Positions 16,110 to 22,626 of a DNA stretch of 30,724 nt are shown here, one piece after another (position 1 is the stretch's first letter; every line of letters begins with the position of its first letter). A program made the position numbers and the translations under genes. The notes below the pieces were generated by a model. That model was not told where the DNA came from. It searched no databases and saw only the letters and a program-made list of their open reading frames with translations. Origin of the DNA: a virus; IMG/VR virus record IMGVR_UViG_3300048916_000091, positions 1 through 30,724 of that record; one strand, written 5' to 3'.

Positions 16110-16535
16110 TTATTGAATGGTATATATTTTTGACCCATTAACACTAGCGGACAGCCCCTCCATAGCCGCCCATGACTGCATAAATGCGCTTTTCCCGCTG
16201 CCCTGATAGCGAACCTTATCCCACCCTTCAAAACCTTGAAGCCGGAGTAAGCCGGTAAAAATCGCCTTGTTGCCCACAATCCTAACTGCTACCTTGTACC
16301 AGGCCATTATTCCCGACGCCCGCTTTTCTTCTGTTAGAATGGTGAATAGCTCCGAATCCTTCTTTTCGATTAAATAACCGTGATCCAATAAATTGGCACC
16401 AACAGCCCTAAATACGGAATCTGCTGATCCATTGAACTCAACTGTTATAGTATTGCACTTTTTAAATGGAATGCTATCTGATTGCGCAAATAGTGCTATG
16501 GGTGCAAGTAAAAGAAGGCACAGAATAGTCTTCAT
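16110..16535 (-). CDS. Secreted hypothetical protein
   Basis: A frame is open from 16613, but the ATG at 16535 gives a clean signal peptide (MKTILCLLLLAPIALFAQS), so I choose it; the product is 141 residues. The mature domain begins with a strand (NTITVEFNGSADSVFRAVGA) followed by a helix and a beta region (IVGNKAIFTGLLRL), with repeated Gly-Trp (FEGWDKV). It starts 1 nt after the end of the next secreted gene, indicating co-transcription. Function unknown; its placement beside the regulators is typical of lysogenic-conversion cargo. Confidence 0.82.
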   Translation of the reverse strand: MKTILCLLLLAPIALFAQSDSIPFKKCNTITVEFNGSADSVFRAVGANLLDHGYLIEKKDSELFTILTEEKRASGIMAWYKVAVRIVGNKAIFTGLLRLQGFEGWDKVRYQGSGKSAFMQSWAAMEGLSASVNGSKIYTIQ

Positions 16536-16536
16536 A

Positions 16537-17031
16537 TTATCTAAATGATTGAAAAAGAATACGTATTTGACTGTGCAGCTTTCGCAGGTAACCTTTGAAT
16601 TTGGCATTATCAATGTTCTCTACTGGATTATTACCAGCTTGCGCACCGGCAACCACATCGGCAGATTTAGTAATCACCAAGTCGGTCAGCGTAACGATTG
16701 CCCTATCTCCTTGGCGCGTGACCGTAACCGTCCCATCCGTCAGCGAATTGGCAAACATCTGCGAAACATTAAACCGAACATTCGCCACGACCATGGCGCT
16801 GTCCTCATAAGATATAACGTCACCAATCTTGTTTACCTGTTGAAAAATAGTTGAGTTATAAACAGAAACATACTTATTCAGGCCCACCTTGGCGGTCATC
16901 TGGAAATTACCATTCTTTAGCGGCACCGTGTCCATATAAACGACCTTGTATCCCTGGTAAGGCAATATGCCGGTTTTCTGAGCTGAAAGGGTTATCGGGA
17001 TTATAAATAACAATAAAGCAACTATTCTCAT
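16537..17031 (-). CDS. Secreted protein, DUF4468-like candidate
   Basis: A 164-residue protein with signal peptide MRIVALLLFIIPITLSAQ, likely cleaved near residue 17. The mature part shows KVVYMDTVPLKNGNFQMTAK and a segment of alternating strands (GTVTVTRQGDRAIVTLTDLV), a pattern like the TBP-fold DUF4468 proteins of Bacteroidetes. The C-terminal 30 residues are basic (KFKGYLRKLHSQIRILFQSF). It is the promoter-proximal gene of the cargo block. The family call is tentative. Confidence 0.8.
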   Translation of the reverse strand: MRIVALLLFIIPITLSAQKTGILPYQGYKVVYMDTVPLKNGNFQMTAKVGLNKYVSVYNSTIFQQVNKIGDVISYEDSAMVVANVRFNVSQMFANSLTDGTVTVTRQGDRAIVTLTDLVITKSADVVAGAQAGNNPVENIDNAKFKGYLRKLHSQIRILFQSFR

Positions 17032-17064
17032 ATACCTACTTTTAAGTATTTCGTGATAAGTCTA

Positions 17065-17107
17065 CCGATTTTAATGATTAATGAGTAATATTTTACCCGA
17101 TTTTAAT
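17065..17107. repeat. Two direct repeats upstream of the cargo operon
   Basis: The 11-mer CCGATTTTAAT occurs at 17065-17075 and again at 17097-17107, 32 bp apart, about three helical turns. The pair lies between the start of the secreted-protein gene and the divergent repressor region, in AT-rich DNA. A regulator-binding role is possible. Nothing else was recognised in the 214-bp gap 17032-17245 apart from the terminator at 17212. Confidence 0.4.
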
Positions 17108-17211
17108 TTGGCGTTACACCGCTTTTTTATAAATTCATTATCCCTCAGCATTTTAACCCACTGAAAGCATTGCATCTTCGATTAAAAACGCTCGCTATGA
17201 CTAAACAGGCT

Positions 17212-17232
17212 AAAAAACGCCCAAAAAGGGGC
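17212..17232 (-). terminator. Intrinsic terminator of the HTH gene at 17246
   Basis: On the minus strand GCCC-CTTTTT-GGGC forms a 4-bp GC stem, extended by a wobble pair, followed directly by GTTTTTT. It lies 14 nt after the stop of the minus-strand HTH gene. The stem is short but the U-tract is good. Confidence 0.55.
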
Positions 17233-17245
17233 AAGAAAAAACCAA

Positions 17246-17626
17246 TTAAAAAGCCTTCATCGCATCTAAAACTGCTTTGGCTCGCTTCGCATACTCCATT
17301 GTAATATCGTCAGCATTCCCCTTTTTATCGATCAAAACCCGCAGTTCTGCCACTTCCCTGGCCAGAACACGGATCATTGCGCGCTCTTCCATAAGTCCAT
17401 CATCAGGGAACGGGCTCTTTACTGCCTTAATGGTTGTTTTTTCCGTACCGACAGGAAATGTTCGCCTTACATTATTTATGACTTTCCTGGTAACGGCATC
17501 CTTGCTTATCACTTCGGACAAGTACTTTTCGGTGTAGCCAGCAGCTACGCTTATATCTTTCTGGGTTATACCTGTTGCTGTTTTGATAGAATTTATCAGA
17601 TCAATCAGCTCCTTTTTAGAATCCAT
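17246..17626 (-). CDS. HTH (XRE-like) regulator, probable lysogeny repressor
   Basis: A 126-residue protein. Residues 5-50 form a Cro/CI-type helix-turn-helix (LINSIKTATGITQKDISVAA, then GYTEKYLSEVISKDAVTRKV). Residues 80-126 are a coiled-coil-like helix (EERAMIRVLAREVAELRVLI) that would support dimerisation. No LexA-type peptidase segment is present. It is divergent from the Cro-like gene at 17754, with the palindromic promoter between them, the standard position for a lysogeny switch. Repressor identity is inferred from this layout. Confidence 0.85.
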   Translation of the reverse strand: MDSKKELIDLINSIKTATGITQKDISVAAGYTEKYLSEVISKDAVTRKVINNVRRTFPVGTEKTTIKAVKSPFPDDGLMEERAMIRVLAREVAELRVLIDKKGNADDITMEYAKRAKAVLDAMKAF

Positions 17627-17686
17627 CTAATTAAAGGCGGTTTGTTTTAAACAACTTCTAAATATTGCATTTTCCATACAAAACAC

Positions 17687-17728
17687 TTTGAAGTATGGAA
17701 AAAACAACCTTATCTTTGATATATCAAA
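17687..17728 (+). promoter_or_regulatory. Rightward early promoter with palindromic operator
   Basis: TTTG at 17687-17690 and TATCTTTG at 17711-17718 are separated by 20 bp, an exact match to the Bacteroidetes TTTG/TANNTTTG promoter. A perfect 14-bp palindrome TTTGATATATCAAA (17715-17728) overlaps the -7 element and the expected transcription start. A half copy (ATATCAAA) occurs just before the ATG at 17754. This would let a dimeric repressor shut off the early operon. Confidence 0.75.
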
Positions 17729-17753
17729 ACGATACAGCGCAAATATATATCAA

Positions 17754-17993
17754 ATGGCAAAGCAATTAACAAAAGACGCCCGGGAGGCTATACAGAATGA
17801 CCCTGAATTATTTGCTCAGGTGTGCGCGGAATTAGAAGTAAAGCCAGGCAGCTTAATTTCTGCCTTGAACAAGAATAGCCGCCGACTTACAGAGCATGGT
17901 GTAGTCGTTCTGATTTCCAAAAAGATAGGTATACGCCCTACTGAGTTAACGGAAGATGCGCCTGTCTCTACCAATACCCAAACAGCAGCTTAA
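17754..17993 (+). CDS. Small Cro-like early protein
   Basis: I choose the ATG at 17754 because an earlier TTG at 17688 lies inside the promoter. The product is 79 residues (MAKQLTKDAREAIQNDPELF), helical, with a helix-turn-helix-like central part (CAELEVKPGSLISALNKNSR) and a flexible Thr/Asn tail. It is the first gene of the rightward transcript and faces the minus-strand HTH gene, so it may be the Cro counterpart. The HTH call is plausible but unproven. Confidence 0.75.
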   Translation: MAKQLTKDAREAIQNDPELFAQVCAELEVKPGSLISALNKNSRRLTEHGVVVLISKKIGIRPTELTEDAPVSTNTQTAA

Positions 17994-18003
17994 ACCACCA
18001 GTC

Positions 18004-18198
18004 ATGACGAAAGAGCAACAAATCGAATCGGTTAAAAAAGAGCTGTCGAAAGTAGAAGCACAGCTTGAAAAGAACAGAACTACGGTTATGGCTGACGGAT
18101 GGCAAACAATGAGGCACGCAAAGAAGTCGCGTAATTGGGATTTCTATGCCCAACGGAAAAGGGATCTGCAAAACCAGCTCGACGAACTCACCGCTTAA
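18004..18198 (+). CDS. Small coiled-coil early protein
   Basis: A 64-residue protein starting at 18004 (MTKEQQIESVKKELSKVEAQ). The longer frame from 17956 overlaps the previous gene, so it was not used. Two charged helices flank a middle segment (WQTMRHAKKSRNWDFYAQRK). No known domain. The tight 10-nt gap to the upstream gene points to one early operon. Confidence 0.7.
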   Translation: MTKEQQIESVKKELSKVEAQLEKNRTTVMADGWQTMRHAKKSRNWDFYAQRKRDLQNQLDELTA

Positions 18199-18218
18199 AC
18201 CAAACACAACTATAAACA

Positions 18219-18383
18219 ATGATACACTTCAGCCCTACCGAATACCGCTGCATGATTGCGGGGATTGCTTGCTTCGCTGCCTTTATCTGGGCACTGAAAG
18301 CGCTCAACAGACAAAGTAAACAATTGGATGCGGAGATAGAAGATACTATCTCCGGCCCCTGGAACGATGAAACCATAAACTAA
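18219..18383 (+). CDS. Small single-span membrane protein
   Basis: A 54-residue ORF (MIHFSPTEYRCMIAGIACFA). Residues 12-29 form a hydrophobic helix (MIAGIACFAAFIWALKAL), followed by a basic then acidic tail (RQSKQLDAEIEDTISGPWND). It is too short for domain recognition but shows the positive-inside pattern of a one-span inner-membrane protein. Spacing fits the surrounding operon. Confidence 0.65.
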   Translation: MIHFSPTEYRCMIAGIACFAAFIWALKALNRQSKQLDAEIEDTISGPWNDETIN

Positions 18384-18393
18384 AACGATAGCA

Positions 18394-18675
18394 ATGGCAA
18401 GAGGTCCTGTAAAGCATACATGTCCTGATATAGACGCAGTGATTAAAAATATCAAGAGTTCTATATCCTGCTGTGAGGCTGCTTTAATGGCTGCTAGTGA
18501 TGGCCGAAAAGATGCCGAGATAAATGATGCAATCTGGTATCTCAGAGATCTGGAAGACGAAATGGAGCAGCTACGAAGAAGCAATCATTTGCTGCGCGAA
18601 TGGGGAGAAGAACAGGAAGACAGAGCGAACAACCTTGAAAATCAACTTTCAGAATTGCAAACCACGATAAACTAA
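18394..18675 (+). CDS. Coiled-coil hypothetical protein
   Basis: A 93-residue acidic protein (MARGPVKHTCPDIDAVIKNI). Residues 15-93 are mostly helix with heptad-like Leu/Ile spacing (LEDEMEQLRRSNHLLREWGE and ENQLSELQTTIN). Adjacent Cys (SCCEA) occur near residue 26. It probably oligomerises. Function unknown. Confidence 0.75.
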   Translation: MARGPVKHTCPDIDAVIKNIKSSISCCEAALMAASDGRKDAEINDAIWYLRDLEDEMEQLRRSNHLLREWGEEQEDRANNLENQLSELQTTIN

Positions 18676-18685
18676 TACCACTTAT

Positions 18686-18775
18686 ATGCAAACGATTGAC
18701 GCCTTACTTATGGTTGGTGCATTTGCACTACTGACAACCATATTCATTTTACAGGAAAAACATAAAAGGTCATGA
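18686..18775 (+). CDS. Tiny membrane peptide
   Basis: A 29-residue ORF (MQTIDALLMVGAFALLTTIF) with one hydrophobic helix over residues 5-22 and a basic tail (QEKHKRS). Its TGA overlaps the next ATG as ATGA, which favours real translation. No family recognised. Confidence 0.5.
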   Translation: MQTIDALLMVGAFALLTTIFILQEKHKRS

Positions 18776-19032
18776 ATATCGAACTATACGAGCAGAAGCT
18801 CAACGACGGTCTGAAAATACTCGACCAGATGAAGGGGCTCAAAGCGCTGGACAACGGAGATAAGTACTTTGCTGATACTATCGCCAGCACCGAACACAGA
18901 TTCTACTGCCACATCAAATCAATGAATGATCTCGTTGAAGAGGATCTGGCGAAAGCTACCGGCGGAACAGTCAGGATCATGAAAGACGTTCACGATGACC
19001 TCATGAGTCACTTCACCCGTAATACAATGTAA
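18772..19032 (+). CDS. Hypothetical early protein
   Basis: An 86-residue soluble helical protein (MNIELYEQKLNDGLKILDQM). It has one Cys and several His/Asp (STEHRFYCHIKSMNDLVEED). It starts inside the stop of the tiny membrane peptide. No domain is recognised; position suggests an early accessory role. Confidence 0.75.
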   Translation: MNIELYEQKLNDGLKILDQMKGLKALDNGDKYFADTIASTEHRFYCHIKSMNDLVEEDLAKATGGTVRIMKDVHDDLMSHFTRNTM

Positions 19033-19033
19033 T

Positions 19034-19213
19034 ATGGATAAGGCAACAATATTCATTCTGGTTTGCTCAGGTATTCTGCTTTTCCTGACAGGTATAACGG
19101 TAGGCATCAAGCTATGCGGCTGGTGCGACAGGCAGAAGAAAACGACCATTAAGATAGGTAGACAAGATTTAATTATCACCGTGCAGAGATCCGGTCACCA
19201 TTCTTCAAACTAA
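19034..19213 (+). CDS. Small membrane protein
   Basis: A 59-residue ORF (MDKATIFILVCSGILLFLTG). Residues 5-25 form a membrane helix, followed by a short Cys-containing segment (CGWCDRQKK) and a beta-like basic tail. It begins 1 nt after the preceding stop. Function unknown. Confidence 0.65.
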   Translation: MDKATIFILVCSGILLFLTGITVGIKLCGWCDRQKKTTIKIGRQDLIITVQRSGHHSSN

Positions 19214-19277
19214 TTGGTTTTAAGCAATAAGGGTTAGTCGGGACGTGTCTACGCCCTGGCTTTAATGTAAACTTCTT

Positions 19278-19355
19278 AGGCCACCCACTCAGCAATCAAC
19301 AGCAACGAGTTGGATTGGGACATGGAAATGGATGCGGGTTCTGGGTGGCCTTTTT
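19278..19355 (+). other. Nested inverted repeat ending in a T-run (structured RNA element)
   Basis: The 9-mer AGGCCACCC (19278-19286) pairs perfectly with GGGTGGCCT (19343-19351), which runs into TTTTT. Inside, CAATCAAC (19293-19300) pairs with GTTGGATTG (19309-19317) with one bulge. The element covers the TTG start of the next ORF. It may be a terminator with a large loop, a leader that controls that start, or a small RNA. Confidence 0.45.
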
Positions 19356-19554
19356 AAACTTAGTTTTTTTCATATGGCAAGCAATCGTTTACGGCCTGTG
19401 TTTCTACACCGGGCCAATTTTTAAAAGCTTGCGTAAAACAAAACGTATGGCTGCTGTAGCACTATTCCTTGCTGTTCTGGCAATACTCAGAAACAAGGAG
19501 TTGGACAAAGAGATAAAAGACATTAAAAAACAGATAAACAATAATTCAAAATGA
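19315..19554 (+). CDS. Two-span membrane protein (start uncertain)
   Basis: From the TTG at 19315 the frame gives 79 residues with two hydrophobic stretches (FWVAFLNLVFFIWQAIVYGL and MAAVALFLAVLAILRN) and a Lys-rich helical tail (KEIKDIKKQINNN). A shorter version could begin at the ATG at 19447. The protein-like character upstream of that ATG favours a start nearer 19315. It overlaps the next gene by 4 nt. The start sits in the stem-loop described above. Confidence 0.6.
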   Translation: MGHGNGCGFWVAFLNLVFFIWQAIVYGLCFYTGPIFKSLRKTKRMAAVALFLAVLAILRNKELDKEIKDIKKQINNNSK

Positions 19555-20024
19555 AAACATTACAACTTTCTGATGCAGACGCTCGTAAGCTTCACAAAGC
19601 TAATATACCTGGCGTAAAGGAGATTCTGGAATCTACCTGGTCAAAACAGTTCTTCAGTGCATCTATCATGGAGCGAGTAGCATCAGAAGAAGATATATTC
19701 TCCGAATTGGGCATCGACTTAAAGGACTGGACCGATAAACGAATCAGTATTGGCCTGCGTATGGATCAGATTGCCAAGGAGAAGCTAGAGTTGCTTACTC
19801 AGGTACTCAACGAGGGATGGAAACCTAACTGGAATGATTCCAGCGAGCGTAAATACTATGCCTGGTTCTACATGAATCAACCCGGCTTCCGGCTCGGCGC
19901 TACGTATTACGGTAGCGCGGATACGCTTGTCGGCTCCCGCCTTGTTTTCAAATCGGAAGGACTGTGTTTATATGCTGCCAGTCAATTTCTTTACCTATAC
20001 GAATTAGCATTCAGTTATGAATAA
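19551..20024 (+). CDS. DGR-target paralogue (third member, diverged)
   Basis: A 157-residue protein with the same layout as the two DGR targets downstream: an N-terminal helical part with an EDIFSELGIDLKDW-like segment, an amphipathic helix (RMDQIAKEKLELLTQVLNEG), WKPNW, then KYYAWFYMNQPGFRLGATYY and a VGSRLVF strand. The segment equivalent to the variable repeat is residues 111-131. It aligns to the template repeat without gaps but differs at non-adenine positions too. The tail SEGLCLYAASQFLYLYEL follows. No signal peptide; probably cytosolic. Function unknown. Confidence 0.82.
   Translation: MKTLQLSDADARKLHKANIPGVKEILESTWSKQFFSASIMERVASEEDIFSELGIDLKDWTDKRISIGLRMDQIAKEKLELLTQVLNEGWKPNWNDSSERKYYAWFYMNQPGFRLGATYYGSADTLVGSRLVFKSEGLCLYAASQFLYLYELAFSYE
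19881..19943 (+). repeat. Diverged variable repeat (VR3)
   Basis: Aligned to TR positions 7-66 without gaps, 15 of the differences fall at TR adenines and 8 fall at other bases. The core VGS codons (GTC GGC TCC) are identical. It is therefore homologous to the TR but is not a clean recent product of it. It may descend from an older template or be maintained by selection only. Confidence 0.6.
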
Positions 20025-20328
20025 GCTGATCACAGTAGCCAGCCTTAACGCTTCAAAAGCTTGGGGCGGCGCAGCAAGACCTTCCTTACCGCTTAAACGT
20101 TCAGTTATGCCTGAGACAGAAGAAGAGTCAATACGCAATGCTGTTGATGCCTTTGTCGAAGACGTTGATTGCGTTCACAAAAGCAGCGAATTGGCGAAAG
20201 CATTCATAGCCGGTATTAATTGGAAAGGCAAAAAGCTGCTGGAAGCATACGAGGTAATGAAGAAGATCAGCGCCCTCCTACCAGATGGAGAAGCGAAAGA
20301 CCTGGCAGAAGAATTTTTGAACACATAA
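20017..20328 (+). CDS. Hypothetical early protein
   Basis: From the ATG at 20017 the product is 103 residues. A second ATG at 20107 would give the acidic helical core only (MPETEEESIRNAVDAFVEDV). The N-terminal 30 residues are basic and low in complexity, so the shorter start is possible. The 8-nt overlap with the upstream gene supports the longer one. It lies just before the recombination genes. No domain recognised. Confidence 0.65.
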   Translation: MNKLITVASLNASKAWGGAARPSLPLKRSVMPETEEESIRNAVDAFVEDVDCVHKSSELAKAFIAGINWKGKKLLEAYEVMKKISALLPDGEAKDLAEEFLNT

Positions 20329-20378
20329 AAGGCCCCTGCTGTAACAGGAGCCAGTAATCAATCACACAAAGCAAAGAT

Positions 20379-21287
20379 ATGGAAGAAAACGTAAAAGTTG
20401 AAATCATGGACTTATCAACGCTAGAAGCTCAGGAAGGGGCACTTATTGATAAGCAGATTGCAACAGCTAAGAAATTCCCACGAAACATTCACAGGTGTAA
20501 GGATAATATAGTAGCTATCGCCTCTATGGATGAAGAAACAGCTAAAGAATGTGGATATGCTCTGCCGCGCGGAGGAAAAACCATTAATGGCCCCTCCGTT
20601 CATTTGGCAAGGATAGTAATACAGCAATACGGAAATCTCAGGGTAGAGGCTAAAGCGGGATTGGCTGACAAAACACACGTCATATGCCAAGCTACATGCA
20701 TTGATTTGGAAAACAACGTAGGCATTAGAGTGGAGGTAAAACGCAAAATACTTGATAAGTACGGGGTTAGATACAATGAGGATATGATTACCGTTACAGG
20801 TAGCGCTGGCGCCTCTATTGCTCTCCGAAACGCCGTTTTCAATGTGGTTCCTAAACCTGTTTGGAATGCAGGGTATAAGGCAGCACAGGAAAAGCTAATA
20901 GGCGATGTGTCCGACGAAAATAAGCTGGTTGCCAAAAGAAAAAAGACGCTGGACGAGTTCATGAAGTCATACGGCGTAGATGAAAAGGCCATACTCAAAG
21001 CGCTTGGCCTACGTGAAGCAACACAGATTAAAGCAGAAGAAATAAAGAACCTGGTGGGGCTATGGCAGGCCATTAAAGACGGCGATACCACAGTAGATGA
21101 AACCTTCTACCCTGAAAAGAAAAAGTCGAATGAAGAGTCTCCTGTTCCGCTGGAAGACATAACCGCTCTTTACGATCTGAAGAAAGATGCGCTGACGCCT
21201 GATGAAATAACCTCCGCCGATCGCATTATCAACAATAAAGAGGTGAACTCTTATAACAAGCTTTTAAAACTCCTTCAATCTAAGTAG
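20379..21287 (+). CDS. Phage recombination protein, annealase candidate
   Basis: A 302-residue soluble protein. The region GPSVHLARIVIQQYGNLRVE (about residues 71-90), the strand-rich block after it, and GSAGASIALRNAVFNVVPKP near 142-162 recur in phage proteins encoded beside exonucleases. The C-terminal half is helical (VDEKAILKALGLREATQIKA) with a charged linker. It precedes a YqaJ-type exonuclease by 2 nt. Together they would form an annealing protein plus exonuclease pair for double-strand-break recombination. RecT/Erf-type identity is inferred from context. Confidence 0.72.
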   Translation: MEENVKVEIMDLSTLEAQEGALIDKQIATAKKFPRNIHRCKDNIVAIASMDEETAKECGYALPRGGKTINGPSVHLARIVIQQYGNLRVEAKAGLADKTHVICQATCIDLENNVGIRVEVKRKILDKYGVRYNEDMITVTGSAGASIALRNAVFNVVPKPVWNAGYKAAQEKLIGDVSDENKLVAKRKKTLDEFMKSYGVDEKAILKALGLREATQIKAEEIKNLVGLWQAIKDGDTTVDETFYPEKKKSNEESPVPLEDITALYDLKKDALTPDEITSADRIINNKEVNSYNKLLKLLQSK

Positions 21288-21289
21288 CC

Positions 21290-22126
21290 ATGACAACGAA
21301 CATTGAAAGAATAGGTAACGCCACCAGTAGCGAAATAGTTGCTCTTACAACTAGCGACACGAAGGCCGGGTCATTTGGTGATCCATTTTACACCTATATC
21401 GAAGAAATCAATATGGAGAGGCTACTCGGGCGTTCTATCGACGACGAAAAGAACGCCAAACCTATGGTGTGGGGGAAAGTGTTGGAGCCATATGTTTTTG
21501 ATAAACTTGGACCAGAGTACACCTTTTCTTCCAATATCACTAAACTACACCCTACTGTATCAGGATGGGCTGGCAGCGACGACGGAACAATAGAGGGAGC
21601 TAAAAGAGGGGTGTACGATTTCAAATGCCCCTTCACATTAAAATCATTCTGCCAGCTGGTTCAACCCCTGTATGATGGTCTAACAGGAATGGCGGCGATG
21701 AACGCAATCCGCTTCGGATATACGGACCCGCGCGGACTTAAACACAAAAAGCACAAAGACGGTGAAAAGTTCTACTGGCAACTCGTTTCCAATTCCTGCA
21801 TACAAGATGTTCCCGATGCCGAGTTGATAGTATATGTGCCTTACGAATCGGAAATACCAGAGATTAAAGCAATGGTAGACGGAAATCCTGCCGCATACTT
21901 TATCTGGTCCGCAGGAACTAATGAATTGCCTTTCTTAAAAGACAACGGATACTACAAAAACCTAAATAAAATTCGGTTCGAGGTTCCGCAAGAGGATAAG
22001 GACTTCCTTACGACTCGCGTATTGGAAGCCAGCAAGTATTTCATTCCGCCTTTTCCATCCAACCAAGTAATCGAACCCTACATAGCCTCCTTCGACAACG
22101 ATGTAAAGGCAATGATTATTGAATAA
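21290..22126 (+). CDS. YqaJ-type phage exonuclease
   Basis: A 278-residue PD-(D/E)xK nuclease. Visible core elements are WGKVLEPYVFDKLGPEY with E66, WAGSDDGTIEG with the active-site acid near D97, and GVYDFKCPFTLKS with D110-x-K112. A later segment FYWQLVSNSCIQDVPDAELI matches the substrate-bridging helix and strand of YqaJ/lambda-exonuclease-like enzymes. It would resect dsDNA 5' ends to feed the upstream annealing protein. It ends 16 nt before the first DGR target gene. Confidence 0.88.
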   Translation: MTTNIERIGNATSSEIVALTTSDTKAGSFGDPFYTYIEEINMERLLGRSIDDEKNAKPMVWGKVLEPYVFDKLGPEYTFSSNITKLHPTVSGWAGSDDGTIEGAKRGVYDFKCPFTLKSFCQLVQPLYDGLTGMAAMNAIRFGYTDPRGLKHKKHKDGEKFYWQLVSNSCIQDVPDAELIVYVPYESEIPEIKAMVDGNPAAYFIWSAGTNELPFLKDNGYYKNLNKIRFEVPQEDKDFLTTRVLEASKYFIPPFPSNQVIEPYIASFDNDVKAMIIE

Positions 22127-22142
22127 TAAACACACAATAAAA

Positions 22143-22616
22143 ATGTCACTAACAAACTTGCAACTAGACTTGGCTACCGCCAGACAGGAGTATCCCAACG
22201 CCTCGGATACTATGAAAAAGATATTCGTAAAGTCTTTTCCGCCCGGCTCCTTCTCTGATGATCCTCGTGATCGCCTGCTTACATTAAGTGATGTTTTTGC
22301 AGAGAACGGAGTAGATGAAAAAGCCTTCTATTTAGCCTGTGCGGATCTGCCACAGGATGAAATAGGGTTCCGGTTGGCTAAACAAATAGCCTTGGCCTTC
22401 AACGGCGGTAAAAAGATCAATGCATTTGATGTGGATCAAAGGAAGTGGTTCCCATGGCACATAGTAGATACATCCGGCGGTTTCCGGTTCCACGACTCGG
22501 GCTGCGATAGCGCTATCTCGTTTGTCGGCTCCGGCCTTTGCTTTTTCGAAGAAAAATATTCAGACTGTGCCGGAACCAGGTTCATCGACGTATACAAACA
22601 ATTGAAAACAGCTTAA
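22143..22616 (+). CDS. DGR target protein 1
   Basis: I choose the ATG at 22143 because the longer frame begins at a TTG inside the exonuclease gene. The product is 157 residues. Residues 1-105 are a helical N-terminal module with LLTLSDVFAENGVDEKAFYL and ISK-like helix LAKQIALAFNGGKKI. Then come RKWFPWHIVDTSGGFRFHDS and a VGSGLCF strand. Residues 111-131 are encoded by the variable repeat. The C-terminal 25 residues (SDCAGTRFIDVYKQLKTA) are shared with the paralogues. No signal peptide or membrane span, so it appears cytosolic. Ligand unknown. Confidence 0.88.
   Translation: MSLTNLQLDLATARQEYPNASDTMKKIFVKSFPPGSFSDDPRDRLLTLSDVFAENGVDEKAFYLACADLPQDEIGFRLAKQIALAFNGGKKINAFDVDQRKWFPWHIVDTSGGFRFHDSGCDSAISFVGSGLCFFEEKYSDCAGTRFIDVYKQLKTA
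22474..22535 (+). repeat. Variable repeat VR1
   Basis: This 62-nt stretch aligns without gaps to TR 23023-23084. There are 14 differences and every one lies at a TR adenine (19 adenines in the interval). Outcomes are G, C and T. The 3' end shares GTCGGCTCC and GGC. About 7 nt later TTTTTC-GAA-GAAAAA (22542-22556) forms a hairpin, the position where DGR homing hairpins occur. Confidence 0.92.
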
Positions 22617-22626
22617 ACAATACATC

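Noticed and set aside
17197-17307. 36-codon Lys-rich plus-strand ORF
   Set aside because: It overlaps the terminator and the 3' end of the minus-strand HTH gene; the Lys codons come from the A-rich terminator DNA.
19881-19943. VR3 as a current target of this TR
   Set aside because: Eight non-adenine differences do not fit writing by the present template, so it is listed only as a diverged paralogue.
20333-20356. Hairpin GGC-C-CCTG / CAGG-A-GCC after the 103-aa gene
   Set aside because: The stem has a C-A mismatch and no T-run follows, so support for a terminator is too weak.
20600-21091. 163-codon minus-strand ORF
   Set aside because: Antisense to the annealing-protein gene with no protein-like features.
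22119-22142. Earlier TTG start for DGR target 1
   Set aside because: It would start inside the exonuclease gene; the ATG at 22143 gives a protein the same length as its paralogue at 19551.
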